Below, piece after piece: positions 33,012 to 41,557 of a stretch of 64,000 bases of DNA (its first letter is position 1; every line of letters begins with the position of its first letter). The stretch covers positions 186,001 through 250,000 of the forward strand of contig NZ_VSFA01000004.1 in the NCBI RefSeq assembly GCF_008119785.1. The letters are read 5' to 3'. Source of the stretch: Micromonospora sp. MP36 (GTDB lineage Bacteria; Actinomycetota; Actinomycetes; Mycobacteriales; Micromonosporaceae). The position numbers and the translations under genes are program-made. Under the pieces are notes generated by a model, which was not told the DNA's origin, ran no database searches, and saw only the letters and a list, made by a program, of their open reading frames with translations.

Positions 33012-36000
33012 TCAGAGCACCGGGGTGGTGTCGGCGAGCAGCCGGTCGATCTCGGCGATCACCGCCGCGCGTCCGGGGTGCACCGGGTCGATCAGCGGCT
33101 CGCCCCGGCGGTCCAGCGCGCCCCAGCGGCCCGAGGCGTCCCCGACCAGGAAGGCGACCGGGTGCACGACCAGCGCCGGGTACGCCGGCGCGACCAGCAC
33201 CCGGCCGCTGCGGTCCACCACCCCCCGGCGACCGGCCAACTCCACCACGGCCAAACCCTCCTCGGTGAAGCCGTCCACCTGCCGGCCGTCGGCCAGCGCG
33301 GTGGTGAAGCCGTGGTAGCGGGTCGGCACGACGACCTGGCCGGTCCGGTCCACCGCGCCCCAGCCGCCGTTCTGCCGGACCGCCGCCAGCCCGCCCCGGA
33401 ACGGCCGGACGTCCTCGAACCCCGGCGGGATCTTCACGATGTTGGTCGGGTCGACCGCCATCCATCTGCTCTTGCCGTCCATCGACACCCAGGCCAGCCC
33501 CTCGGAGAAGGAGGTCACCGCCCGGTAGCCGTTGTTCGCCTCGATCAGCGCCGCGCCTGCGGTGTCGATCAGCGCCCAGCGGGACGCCTCCGGGCGGCGT
33601 ACCCAGGCCACGCCCTCGTGGAACGGCTGCACCTCGGCGTACCGGTGCTCGACCACTAGCTCGCCCTCGTCGTCCGCGTACCCCCAGAGCTGCTGCTCCT
33701 CGTCGAAGGTCGGCACCGGGTACCGCTCGCGGCCCAGGAGCGCCTCCCGGGTGCGCGGCTTCGGCCCGAAGCCGTCGGTCGCGGCCCGCGCGGTGACCGC
33801 GTCCAGGGCCACCGCGGTACGCGCATTCAGCTCGGTGTCCTCGTCCTGGCGCAGGTCCAGGGCCCGCTCGAAGTGCAGGCACGCCTCGGTCAGCCGGCCC
33901 TGGTCGTAGCAGGACCGGCCGGCGTGCTCGTGCAGCGCCGCGCGCAGCCGGTCGGGCAGCTCCGGCGAGTTGGCCTCGGCGAAGAGCCGGTCGGCCTCCG
34001 CGTGCTCGCCCCGCCAGCGCAGCACCTCGGCCAGCCGCGCGCGGGCCAGCGCGGTCCGCCGCAACTCGCCGGTGGCCTCCGCGTACGTGAGGGCGAGCCG
34101 GGCGTCGGCGACGGCGTCCTCCAGTTCGCCGAGGATCCGGGACGCCACCGAGCGCAGGCTCAGCAACCGGGCCCGGCTGCGGTTGTCCAGCGCGCTGCCG
34201 AGCTTCGTGGTGAGTCCCTCCCGGACCTCGCGCAGCGCCTCCGGATCGGGAGCCTCCTCGCGGAGCGTCTCCGGGTGCAGCCGCCACCGGAAGGCGGCCA
34301 GCGCCTGCTCCGGGTCCGCCGGACGTACCTCCCGCCGTTCGCTCTCCGCCACCGGCTGCTCCGCCGCCGCCTCGACGGCGACCTGCGCCGGAGGTGCGGA
34401 TACCTGTGCTGGCGGTGTGGCGGCCTGCGCCGGTGGCGCGGAGGCCTGTGCCGGTGGCGCGGAGATCTGGGCCGGTGGTGCCGAGACCTGTGCCGGTGGC
34501 GCGGAGGCCTGGGCCGGTGGTGCAGGCACCTGTGCTGGCGGGGCGGATACCTGGGCCGGTGGCGCGGAGGACTGGGCCGGCGGGGCGGAGGTCTGGGCTG
34601 GCGGCGCGGACACCTGGGCCGGTGGTGCGGGCACCTGTGCTGGCGGTGTGGAGGCCTGCGCCAGCGGCGCGGAGATCTGGGCCGGCGGCGCGGAGGACTG
34701 GGCCGGTGGCGCGGGCACCTGGGCCGGTGGTGCGGACACCTGGGCCGGCGGCGCGGAGATCTGAGCCGGTGGTGCGGAGACGGGCGGCGCCGCTGGCGTG
34801 GGCGCCTCGGCCGGAGGTGCCCACGCGGGGGGCGCGGACACCTGGGCCGGCGGCGCCGACACCGGCGGCGGGCCCCACTCGGCGGGCGGGCCTGACCCGG
34901 GCCGCACCGAGGGCGCGGGGCTTTCCGCACCGGCCCGGGCGGCAGCGCCGGCGGCCGGGGACGGCGTGGGGCTCCCCGACCGGGGCTGAGCGGGAGCATC
35001 CGGCGCGAGTGGTGCCGACGCGGGCGAGGCGGCGACCGGCTCCGGGGCGTCCTCGGGAGCCGTTGGTTCCGGCGTGGACGACGCGGCGGCAGGGGCCGTG
35101 AACTCGGGCGGCGCGGAGGCGGCGGGGGCTCCGGACTCGGCCGGCGCGGACGCCTCCGGGGCGGGGCGGGCGGCGGCCGGCACCGGGTCGTCCAGCGGCA
35201 CCCGGTCGTCCGGCGGCACCCGGTCGTCGGGCGGCACCGGGCCGGCGGGGGGCTGGGCCGAGGCGGGGGAGTGGTCCGGCAGGACGGACTCGCCGGCGGG
35301 CCCGTCCGGCGTCGAGTCGACGTCGGCCGGGTTGGCGCGGGTCGAGGGCGGGGGCGGCACCGGCGCGCTGACCGGCCGCGCGGCCTGTGGGTCGACCGCC
35401 TGGGCCGGCGCCACCGGCCCGCTGACCGGCCGTGCGGCCTCCGGCTCGACCTGCCGGGCCGGAGGTACGGGCTCGGGTGCGTCTGGGCGCGCCGGGGGAG
35501 CCTCGCCCACCGGGGCGGCCGGGGGCGGTACGGGGTGGCTCGGCCGGAACCAGCCGTCCGCCTCCTCGACCGGCCGGCCGGTGGCGGGTGCGCTCGCCGC
35601 GTCGTGGTCCGACCGGGCCGGCCCCGTCGCCTCGGGGCGGCCGCCGGTCTCCACCGGGGCGGGCCCCGGGGGCATCTCGGCCGCCACCGTGGCGGGCGTC
35701 GGGGCCACCCCGCCCGTCGGCGGCGCAGACACCAAGGCACCCGGCCGAGGAGCCGCGGTGGGTGCCGGCTGTCCGGACGGACCGGCGGTCGGCGCCGGTT
35801 GCGCGACCACGTCGGCCGATGGGGGCAGGTCGGCAGTCGGAGGCGTAGCGGTGCCGGGCCCACCCGGTGGGGACGCCGGGGAGACAGCTGGCGCCGACCC
35901 GGGTGTGGGCGGACGTGCCGCTGCGTCGCCGGGCGGGGCGGTCGGGCCGGCGGCCGGAGTGCCACCGGGCGCGCTGGAGACCGGAGCCTCGGCGGGCGAC

Positions 36001-37742
36001 AGCGCCGGGGCGGGCGACATGGCCTGCGGCGGTTCCGGCGGGGTGGGCCGGTCCCGCGGCTCGTCCGGGCGAGCCGGTGCCGCCGTCGGTCGTTCCCGCA
36101 CGTCGTCCGGACGGGTACGGGCGGCCGGCTCGGCCGGTGGACGCCAGCCGTCGCCGGGGCGGGCCGGACCGGGCTCCGCCGGGCGGCCCTGCCGCGGCTC
36201 CGGGTGCCGGCGGAACGCCGGCCCGTCCTCGGCGTGGGGGCCGACCGGTTCCGGACGGGGACGGTCGTACCGGGGGCCGACCGGTTCTGGACGGGGACCG
36301 TCGTACCGGGGTGTGGCCGGATCGGGGCGCGGACCGTCGTACCGGGGGGCGGCCGGATTGGGACGGCGACCGTCGTACCGCGTCTCCTCGCCCGGGCGCG
36401 GCGGCGGTCCGTCCGGGCGAGGCCGGTCGGGGGCGGTCGGTGGGCGGTGCCGCTCGTCGGGCCGGTACGCGGCCGGCTCGGTCCGGGGCCGCCGCTCGAC
36501 GACCGGCCACTCCTCGGCGTGCGGGCGCGCGGGGGCGCCCGGCGGACGCTGGCCGTCCCACCGGTCGCCGGGGCCGAAGGCGGCGGGACGCGGTTCGCCG
36601 TACCGGCCGGGCTCCGGGCGGTACGGATCCACGGGTCGGCGCGGACCGTCCGGCGCAACCGGCGCGTCGCGGTACGTCTCGGCCCGCGCGGCGGCCTCCC
36701 GGCGCGGGTCCGGCTGGCGGCGCGGGCCGTCGAAGCCCGGATCGCGCCGGTCCGCCGGTTGTCCGAAGCTGGGGTTGCGGCGCCCGACGTCGGACTCGCG
36801 CCGCTCGCCCCGGCCTTCGAAGCCGTGCCCACGCCCGTCGGCGGGCGGCTCGAAACCGGGGTCGCGCCGGTCCGCCGGGCGCTCGAAGCCGCGCTCCCGG
36901 CGGTCGGCCGGTCCGTCGTAGGCCGGCTGCCGCCGATCCACCGGGCCGGGCGGGGCGGCGGCGGGCCGCCCGTCCGCCGTGCCTCGGCGCTGCTCGGACC
37001 AGGGCGGTCGCGGCTGAGGGCGGTGCGGGAACTCATCGGGCTCCGGGAGCCAGCCGGGTTCGGGAGCGGGGGAGACCGGCCGGTGCGCCTCCGGCGGCCG
37101 CCGTCCCGGCTCGGGGCGTACCCAGCGCTGGTCGTACCGGTCGTCCGACCGGCCCGGGGCACGCTCCGGCGTCCGCTCGTGCGGGTCGTACCGCTCGCCC
37201 GGCTGCGGGGCGGGGCCGCGCCGGGATCCGTCGCCGGGCGCGCGCTGGTCCGCCCAGGGCCGCCGCCCGTCCGGCTGCGGCTCCTCCGCGCCGCGCCCGT
37301 CCGGGTACCCGCGCCCCTCGCCCGGACCGCGCGGTCCCGGGTAGCCCCCGCGCCGCTCGTCCGGACCGGCCGGGCTCACCGGGTACGCGCCGCGCCGCTC
37401 GTCGGGACCGGCCGGGCTCACCGGGTGGCCGCCGGGTCGCTGGTCCCGGTCCGGCGGGCGGCCGCCGGGGCGGTCCGCCGGGGCCGGGCTCACCGGGTAC
37501 GCGCCGCGCCGCTCGTCGGGGCCCGCCGGGCTGACCGGGTACGGGTCCTCGGCCCGCGCGGGGCTGACCGGCACCTCGGCCCGGCCGACGACGGCCCGGC
37601 CGCGTGGCGCGGGTGGGGTCAGGTACTCGACGCCGATGTCACCGGGGTAGCGCTGCCCCGGGAACTGCGGCCGCCACTCGTGGGTGGGTTCAGCGGCCCA
37701 GGACGGCTCGGCCGGCTCGCGCCAGCGGTCCCAGCCGCTCAT
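33012..37742 (-). CDS. Very large WG-repeat protein with intrinsically disordered N-terminus
   Basis: The 1,576-residue protein falls into four parts. Residues 1-600 are rich in Arg, Pro, Asp and Gly with repeated YPVSPAGPDERRG-like units. Residues 600-980 are Pro/Ala-rich. About 985-1120 hold some 19 SAPPAQV-type heptads. The C-terminal 400 residues are ordered: a helical TPR-like stretch (RLLSLRSVASRILGELEDAV, ALARARLAEVLRWRGEHAEA), then WG repeats such as EGVAWVRRPEASRWALIDTA and RQNGGWGAVDRTGQVVVPTR. WG repeats are binding modules of undefined partner. No signal peptide is seen. Confidence 0.8.
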   Translation of the reverse strand: MSGWDRWREPAEPSWAAEPTHEWRPQFPGQRYPGDIGVEYLTPPAPRGRAVVGRAEVPVSPARAEDPYPVSPAGPDERRGAYPVSPAPADRPGGRPPDRDQRPGGHPVSPAGPDERRGAYPVSPAGPDERRGGYPGPRGPGEGRGYPDGRGAEEPQPDGRRPWADQRAPGDGSRRGPAPQPGERYDPHERTPERAPGRSDDRYDQRWVRPEPGRRPPEAHRPVSPAPEPGWLPEPDEFPHRPQPRPPWSEQRRGTADGRPAAAPPGPVDRRQPAYDGPADRRERGFERPADRRDPGFEPPADGRGHGFEGRGERRESDVGRRNPSFGQPADRRDPGFDGPRRQPDPRREAAARAETYRDAPVAPDGPRRPVDPYRPEPGRYGEPRPAAFGPGDRWDGQRPPGAPARPHAEEWPVVERRPRTEPAAYRPDERHRPPTAPDRPRPDGPPPRPGEETRYDGRRPNPAAPRYDGPRPDPATPRYDGPRPEPVGPRYDRPRPEPVGPHAEDGPAFRRHPEPRQGRPAEPGPARPGDGWRPPAEPAARTRPDDVRERPTAAPARPDEPRDRPTPPEPPQAMSPAPALSPAEAPVSSAPGGTPAAGPTAPPGDAAARPPTPGSAPAVSPASPPGGPGTATPPTADLPPSADVVAQPAPTAGPSGQPAPTAAPRPGALVSAPPTGGVAPTPATVAAEMPPGPAPVETGGRPEATGPARSDHDAASAPATGRPVEEADGWFRPSHPVPPPAAPVGEAPPARPDAPEPVPPARQVEPEAARPVSGPVAPAQAVDPQAARPVSAPVPPPPSTRANPADVDSTPDGPAGESVLPDHSPASAQPPAGPVPPDDRVPPDDRVPLDDPVPAAARPAPEASAPAESGAPAASAPPEFTAPAAASSTPEPTAPEDAPEPVAASPASAPLAPDAPAQPRSGSPTPSPAAGAAARAGAESPAPSVRPGSGPPAEWGPPPVSAPPAQVSAPPAWAPPAEAPTPAAPPVSAPPAQISAPPAQVSAPPAQVPAPPAQSSAPPAQISAPLAQASTPPAQVPAPPAQVSAPPAQTSAPPAQSSAPPAQVSAPPAQVPAPPAQASAPPAQVSAPPAQISAPPAQASAPPAQAATPPAQVSAPPAQVAVEAAAEQPVAESERREVRPADPEQALAAFRWRLHPETLREEAPDPEALREVREGLTTKLGSALDNRSRARLLSLRSVASRILGELEDAVADARLALTYAEATGELRRTALARARLAEVLRWRGEHAEADRLFAEANSPELPDRLRAALHEHAGRSCYDQGRLTEACLHFERALDLRQDEDTELNARTAVALDAVTARAATDGFGPKPRTREALLGRERYPVPTFDEEQQLWGYADDEGELVVEHRYAEVQPFHEGVAWVRRPEASRWALIDTAGAALIEANNGYRAVTSFSEGLAWVSMDGKSRWMAVDPTNIVKIPPGFEDVRPFRGGLAAVRQNGGWGAVDRTGQVVVPTRYHGFTTALADGRQVDGFTEEGLAVVELAGRRGVVDRSGRVLVAPAYPALVVHPVAFLVGDASGRWGALDRRGEPLIDPVHPGRAAVIAEIDRLLADTTPVL
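34385..34785. repeat. 21-bp tandem repeat encoding SAPPAQV-type heptads
   Basis: About 19 consecutive 21-base units encode the heptad [SP]APPAQ[VISAT] inside the WG-repeat protein. Units differ mainly at the seventh residue and at silent positions. This suggests an array that expands and contracts but is held in frame. Confidence 0.85.
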
Positions 37743-37903
37743 CGGGAGATCCTCTCGCCGCCCGCGCGGCGCGGCCCCGGGGCCGGCTCGCGTCGCTCGC
37801 TCACGGCGATGTCACCTCGTTGGAAATTGTCGCGCTGGGCGCCCGACGCGCCGGTAGAGTCGCCCGGTCCGGCACGTCGTGGCTGCGGAAGGAGGGTAGC
37901 GGC

Positions 37904-38755
37904 GTGGGCTCTGTCACCGCCACTGTGGCACCGCCCACGGACTCAAACGTTACCCGATGGTTTCGGACATTCAGCGCCATAGTGGGATCTGGGTTTCGGC
38001 GTCACGCCACCTACCGTCAGGCCGCCGTGGCAGGCGTGGTCACCAACAGCGTCTTCGGCTTCCTCCGCTACTACATCTTCCTCGCGGCGGCCGGCGCGGC
38101 GGGCCAGGTCGCCGGCTACGACCGGACCCAGCTCGCCACCTTCGTCTGGGCCGGCCAGGGGCTGCTGGCGGTGGTAGCGATCTGGGGCTGGACCGAGCTG
38201 GCCGACCGGATCCGGACCGGGGAGATCGCCGCCGACCTGCTCCGCCCGGTCCACCCGGTGACCAGCTACCTCGCCACCGACCTGGGCCGCGCCGGGTTCG
38301 CCTCGCTGTCCCGGCTGCTGCCGCCGGTGCTGATCGGTCTGCTCTTCTTCGACGTGTACCTGCCGCGCCGCTGGGCCACCCTGCCACTGTTCGCGCTCTC
38401 CGTGCTGCTCGCCGTGGTGGTCTGCTTCGGCTGCCGTTACCTGGTCAACGCCACCGCGTACTGGTTGCAGGACGTCCGGGGTCCGCTGATCCTCTGGACG
38501 CTCTGTTCCGGCGTGCTCGCCGGCCTCTACTTCCCGCTCGGCTTCCTGCCCGGCTGGCTGGAGGCCACGCTGCGGTACGGCACCCCGTTCCCGAGCCTGC
38601 TCCAGATCCCGCTCGACGTGCTGGTCGAGCGGGATCCGGCGCCGATGCAGGTCGGCCTCGTCGGGGTGCAGCTGGGTTGGGCCGTCGCGCTACTCGCCCT
38701 GTGTCGCCTGGTGCAGCGCCTGGCCGAGCGCCGGATGGTGGTGCAGGGTGGGTGA
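37904..38755 (+). CDS. ABC-2-type transporter permease, first of two
   Basis: The 283-residue protein has about six membrane segments and starts at a GTG preceded by GGAGGG. Blocks such as TNSVFGFLRYYIFLAAAGAA, IRTGEIAADLLRPVHPVTSY and LQDVRGPLILWTLCSGVLAG match the ABC-2 permease family common as adjacent pairs in actinobacteria. It overlaps the second permease by 8 bases. The upstream gene is divergent. No ATP-binding subunit is encoded nearby. Confidence 0.85.
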   Translation: MGSVTATVAPPTDSNVTRWFRTFSAIVGSGFRRHATYRQAAVAGVVTNSVFGFLRYYIFLAAAGAAGQVAGYDRTQLATFVWAGQGLLAVVAIWGWTELADRIRTGEIAADLLRPVHPVTSYLATDLGRAGFASLSRLLPPVLIGLLFFDVYLPRRWATLPLFALSVLLAVVVCFGCRYLVNATAYWLQDVRGPLILWTLCSGVLAGLYFPLGFLPGWLEATLRYGTPFPSLLQIPLDVLVERDPAPMQVGLVGVQLGWAVALLALCRLVQRLAERRMVVQGG

Positions 38756-39560
38756 ACAGCGGCAGGTGGTGCAGGCGTACCGCGCGCTGCTCGGCGCGCA
38801 GGCCCGGTCGCAGGCCGCGTACCGGACGTCGTTCGTGGTGGACCTGGTCGGCAACGTCGGGGCGACCGTGTTCGACGTGGTCACCGTGCTGGTTCTCTTC
38901 GGGGTCACCCGCGAGCTGGGCGGCTTCACGCTCCGCGAGACGCTGGTGATCGTCGGCCAGTCGTCGTTCGCGTTCGCCACCGCGGACCTGCTGGTCGGCA
39001 ACATCGAGCGGCTGCCCCGGTACGTCCGCACCGGCCTCTTCGACGCCGTACTGGTCCGTCCGCTGGCCGCGCTGCCCCAACTGCTGCTGATGGACCTGCC
39101 GCTGCGCAAGGTGTCACGGGCGGTCTTCGGGCTGGCCGTGCTGGTGGTGGCGCTCGCCTCGGCCGGTATCCAGTGGACGCCGGGGCGGGCGGCGTTGGCG
39201 GTGGTCGCCCCGTTGGCCGCCGTGGTCTTCTTCGGCGCGGTCTTCGTCACCACGGCCACCGTGTCGTTCTACTGGGTCGACTCGGGCGAGCTGGCCAACT
39301 CGGTCACCTACGGCGGGCGCGACTTCACCTCGTACCCGATCACCGTCTACGGCGGCTGGTTCCGCGCGCTCTTCGCGTACGGGATGGGGTTCGCCTTCGT
39401 CAGCTACCACCCGGCGCTGGCGCTGCTCGGCCGGGCCGACCCGCTCGGCCTGCCGGCCTGGGTCGGCTGGGCCGCGCCGGGCGTCGCGCTGGTCGCCGCA
39501 GCGATCGCCACCCTGGCCTGGCGCGTCGGGATCCGCCACTACCGGAGTACGGGGTCTTGA
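38748..39560 (+). CDS. ABC-2-type transporter permease, second of two
   Basis: The 270-residue membrane protein is the partner of the preceding permease. It has TSFVVDLVGNVGATVFDVVT, LPRYVRTGLFDAVLVRPLAA and FTSYPITVYGGWFRALFAYG, again typical of the paired ABC-2 permeases. Translation starts at an overlapping GTG. The last codons (about TGS and the stop) lie at or inside the right end of the TnpB element that follows, so the natural C-terminus may have been altered by the insertion. In homologous operons I expect an ATPase gene next; here it is missing. Confidence 0.84.
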   Translation: MGEQRQVVQAYRALLGAQARSQAAYRTSFVVDLVGNVGATVFDVVTVLVLFGVTRELGGFTLRETLVIVGQSSFAFATADLLVGNIERLPRYVRTGLFDAVLVRPLAALPQLLLMDLPLRKVSRAVFGLAVLVVALASAGIQWTPGRAALAVVAPLAAVVFFGAVFVTTATVSFYWVDSGELANSVTYGGRDFTSYPITVYGGWFRALFAYGMGFAFVSYHPALALLGRADPLGLPAWVGWAAPGVALVAAAIATLAWRVGIRHYRSTGS

Positions 39561-39680
39561 CATCCTCCCGGCCCTGGAGGTCGGGATTCTCACGGTCACC
39601 CGTGAGGTTTCCTGTTTCATCGCCGGCTGCCTTTCCGGGAGGATTTTCCCTTGAGGTCTTCTGTCAGCTCCGCAGGCGTT
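39557..39680 (-). ncRNA. Predicted TnpB guide RNA (omega/reRNA) region
   Basis: In TnpB systems the guide RNA spans the 3' end of tnpB and the right element end, with the guide taken from flanking DNA. The 124 bases after the TnpB stop contain several GC hairpins and end at GGAGGATGTCAA. The predicted guide is therefore the reverse complement of about 39537-39556, at the end of the second permease gene. Position follows family knowledge; the RNA itself is inferred. Confidence 0.5.
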
Positions 39681-40817
39681 TTACCTCTCCGCCAGCCCGG
39701 CGGCGAGGATGTTGCGCGCAGCGTTGATGTCCCGGTCGTGCTCGGCTGCGCAGCCCGGGCACGTCCAGACACGCTCGTTGAGGGTGAGGGTGGTGTTGAT
39801 CCGACCACAGGTCGAGCAGGTTTTGGACGTGGGCAGCCACCGGTTGACGGGGATCACCTCACGCCCATACCACTGGGCTTTGTACTCCAGCATGCTGCGG
39901 AACTGACCCCAGGCCGCGTCGGAGATGACGCGGGCCAGACGCCGGTTGCGGAGCATGTTGCGCACGCTGAGGTCTTCGATCGCGACCGTTTGGGTCTCAC
40001 GGACGAGTCGAGTGGTCAGCTGGTGCAAATGGTCCCGACGCCGGTCGGCGATCCGGGCGTGAATCCGGGCCACCTTCAGTCGGGCCTTCGCCCGGTTCGC
40101 GGAGTCCTTCTGTTTGCGGGACAGGTTCCGCTGCGCCTTGGCCAGCTTGCGCCGGTCGGCCTGCCCGAACCGCGGATTGGCCACCTTGCCCCGCTCATCG
40201 CTCACCCCGGGCATCGGACGGGACAGGGTGAGCAGACTGGTGATACCCGCATCCACACCCACCTCCGCCGCGGCGGACGGCAGCGGCTTCACCGTCGGGT
40301 CCTCCACCAGGATGGACACGAACCAGCGGCCGGCGGCGTCCCGCGAGACGGTGACCGTGGAGGGTTCCGCCCCTTCGGGCAGGGGCCGGGACCACACGAT
40401 GTTCAGCGGGCTGGTCATCTTGGCCAGGGTGAGCCGGCCGTCACGCCACCGAAACGCGGAACGGGTGAACTCCGCCGACGCCCTGGATTTGCGTTTGGAC
40501 TTGAAGCGCGGGTACCGGGACCGCTTGTCCCAGAACGCCACGAACCCGGCCTGCAGATGCCGCAACGTCTGCTGCAACGGCACCGACGACACCTCGTTCA
40601 GGAACGCCAGCTCATCGGTGCGTTTCCACTCCGTCAGCCACCCCGACGACTGCACATACGTGGTGCGCTGACGGTCGACGGCCCACGCCCGGGTCCGGGC
40701 CTCCAACGCCCGGTTGTACACCAGACGCACACACCCGAACGTCCGGTTCAACAGCTCGGCCTGCTCAGGAGATGGATAGAAGCGGTACTTGTACGCCCGC
40801 TTCACCACCTCACCCAC
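39681..40817 (-). CDS. tnpB: TnpB RNA-guided nuclease of an IS200/IS605-group element
   Basis: The 378-residue protein begins with the OrfB helix-turn-helix start (MGEVVKRAYKYRFYPSPEQA). It has RuvC-like segments AEVGVDAGITSLLTLS (Asp), QTVAIEDLSVRNMLRN (Glu) and HDRDINAARNIL (Asp). The zinc ribbon is KTCSTCGRINTTLTLNERVW followed by TCPGC. All three RuvC acidic residues and four Cys are present, so it looks intact. It is unrelated at close range to the two longer TnpB genes at 46.8 and 62.5 kb. Confidence 0.92.
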   Translation of the reverse strand: MGEVVKRAYKYRFYPSPEQAELLNRTFGCVRLVYNRALEARTRAWAVDRQRTTYVQSSGWLTEWKRTDELAFLNEVSSVPLQQTLRHLQAGFVAFWDKRSRYPRFKSKRKSRASAEFTRSAFRWRDGRLTLAKMTSPLNIVWSRPLPEGAEPSTVTVSRDAAGRWFVSILVEDPTVKPLPSAAAEVGVDAGITSLLTLSRPMPGVSDERGKVANPRFGQADRRKLAKAQRNLSRKQKDSANRAKARLKVARIHARIADRRRDHLHQLTTRLVRETQTVAIEDLSVRNMLRNRRLARVISDAAWGQFRSMLEYKAQWYGREVIPVNRWLPTSKTCSTCGRINTTLTLNERVWTCPGCAAEHDRDINAARNILAAGLAER

Positions 40818-41015
40818 GCCTCACAAGTTACCGTCCATGTACGACACTCATCCCAAGGGAAGGGGGCGGCGTTTCCTCCCGGCCCTGAACGGCCGGCTTT
40901 CCACGCCGCAAATCCGATGACTGGCGACGCCCACGATCAACTGCAGGTCGCCGATGAGCTCGGCGTACCCGCGCAGCCGCCGCCGCGAGCCGATCGTCCG
41001 GCTCGCCGTGGTTGC

Positions 41016-41115
41016 CTACCGGTCGCGAGCCGCGTCGACCACCTTCTGGAACCGGCTGAGGCGCGGATCGTTCGGATTGCGCGCCATCGCATCGATCAAG
41101 TCCGCTGTCGTGCGG
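41016..41115 (-). pseudogene. C-terminal fragment of an unidentified gene
   Basis: A well-formed short reading frame, TADLIDAMARNPNDPRLSRF followed by QKVVDAARDR and a TAG at 41016, looks like the true C-terminus of a protein but has no upstream body in frame. Further left (about 40920-41005) another frame reads RRRLRGYAELIGDLQLIVGV, also without start or end. Both appear to be gene scraps between the TnpB element and the FUSC-like fragment. The families are not recognised. Confidence 0.4.
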
Positions 41116-41482
41116 CAGGCCGCGCCGGGTCAGCGCCACCGGCCCGGCGCGGGGCAGCAGCAGGCCGGCGAGGGTCGCGGCGAGGCCGGCGAACAGCCAA
41201 CCGGCCACCCGCATCGGAATCTGTCCCGCCGCGGGGGGCGAACGACTGGTTTGCCACCACGTACTGCCCGACCGCGAACAGACCGGGCAGCACGATCGCG
41301 GCGCGCACCGCGGCCCTGGGCGCGCTCCGCTCGGGATCAGCCAGCGACGCCGCCACCCGGCCGAGACGCCGCCAGGGGTCGCGGATACCGCCATGTGCCG
41401 CCGGTCCGCCGGTTCGCCCGATCTGGCTTTCCGGCCGACGGTCGGCGCCGCGTCGTCGCTCGCCCTCGGGCTCCCCCATCAC
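41116..41482 (-). pseudogene. Broken FUSC-like membrane protein fragment
   Basis: From 41482 the reverse strand gives RVAASLADPERSAPRAAVRA and AIVLPGLFAVGQYVVANQSF, resembling the N-terminal membrane part of FUSC-family proteins. Near 41222 the hydrophobic sequence switches frame and goes on as MRVAGWLFAGLAATLAGLLL. The rest of the gene is absent. A frameshift or internal deletion is likely. 41483-41557 holds no recognisable gene. Confidence 0.5.
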
Positions 41483-41557
41483 GCCGATGTAGCCAGCAGC
41501 GCCCCTGCTACACCCGCGACTCTAGGACCCTGGCGGAGATATGTGCCCGAACCGCCC

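Larger units (their letters stand above)
39557..40905 (-). mobile_element. IS200/IS605-group element carrying only tnpB
   Basis: The element contains a single TnpB gene and no Y1 transposase. The right end (39557-39600) has the GGAGGATGTCAA terminus and a subterminal hairpin, CCCGGCC/GGTCGGG, typical of IS605-group ends. The left limit is less certain. A second CCTCCCGGCCCTG hairpin at 40875-40900 may be the left subterminal structure or a relic of another copy. It lies directly after the two ABC permease genes. Confidence 0.7.

Noticed and set aside
34385..34785. Regular 21-bp repeats considered as a CRISPR array
   Set aside because: Units are contiguous, with no spacers, and encode heptads in frame within a protein.
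35271..37982. Long plus-strand frames opposite the WG-repeat gene
   Set aside because: They mirror the Pro/Arg-rich repeats of the minus-strand gene and have no start signal or motif.
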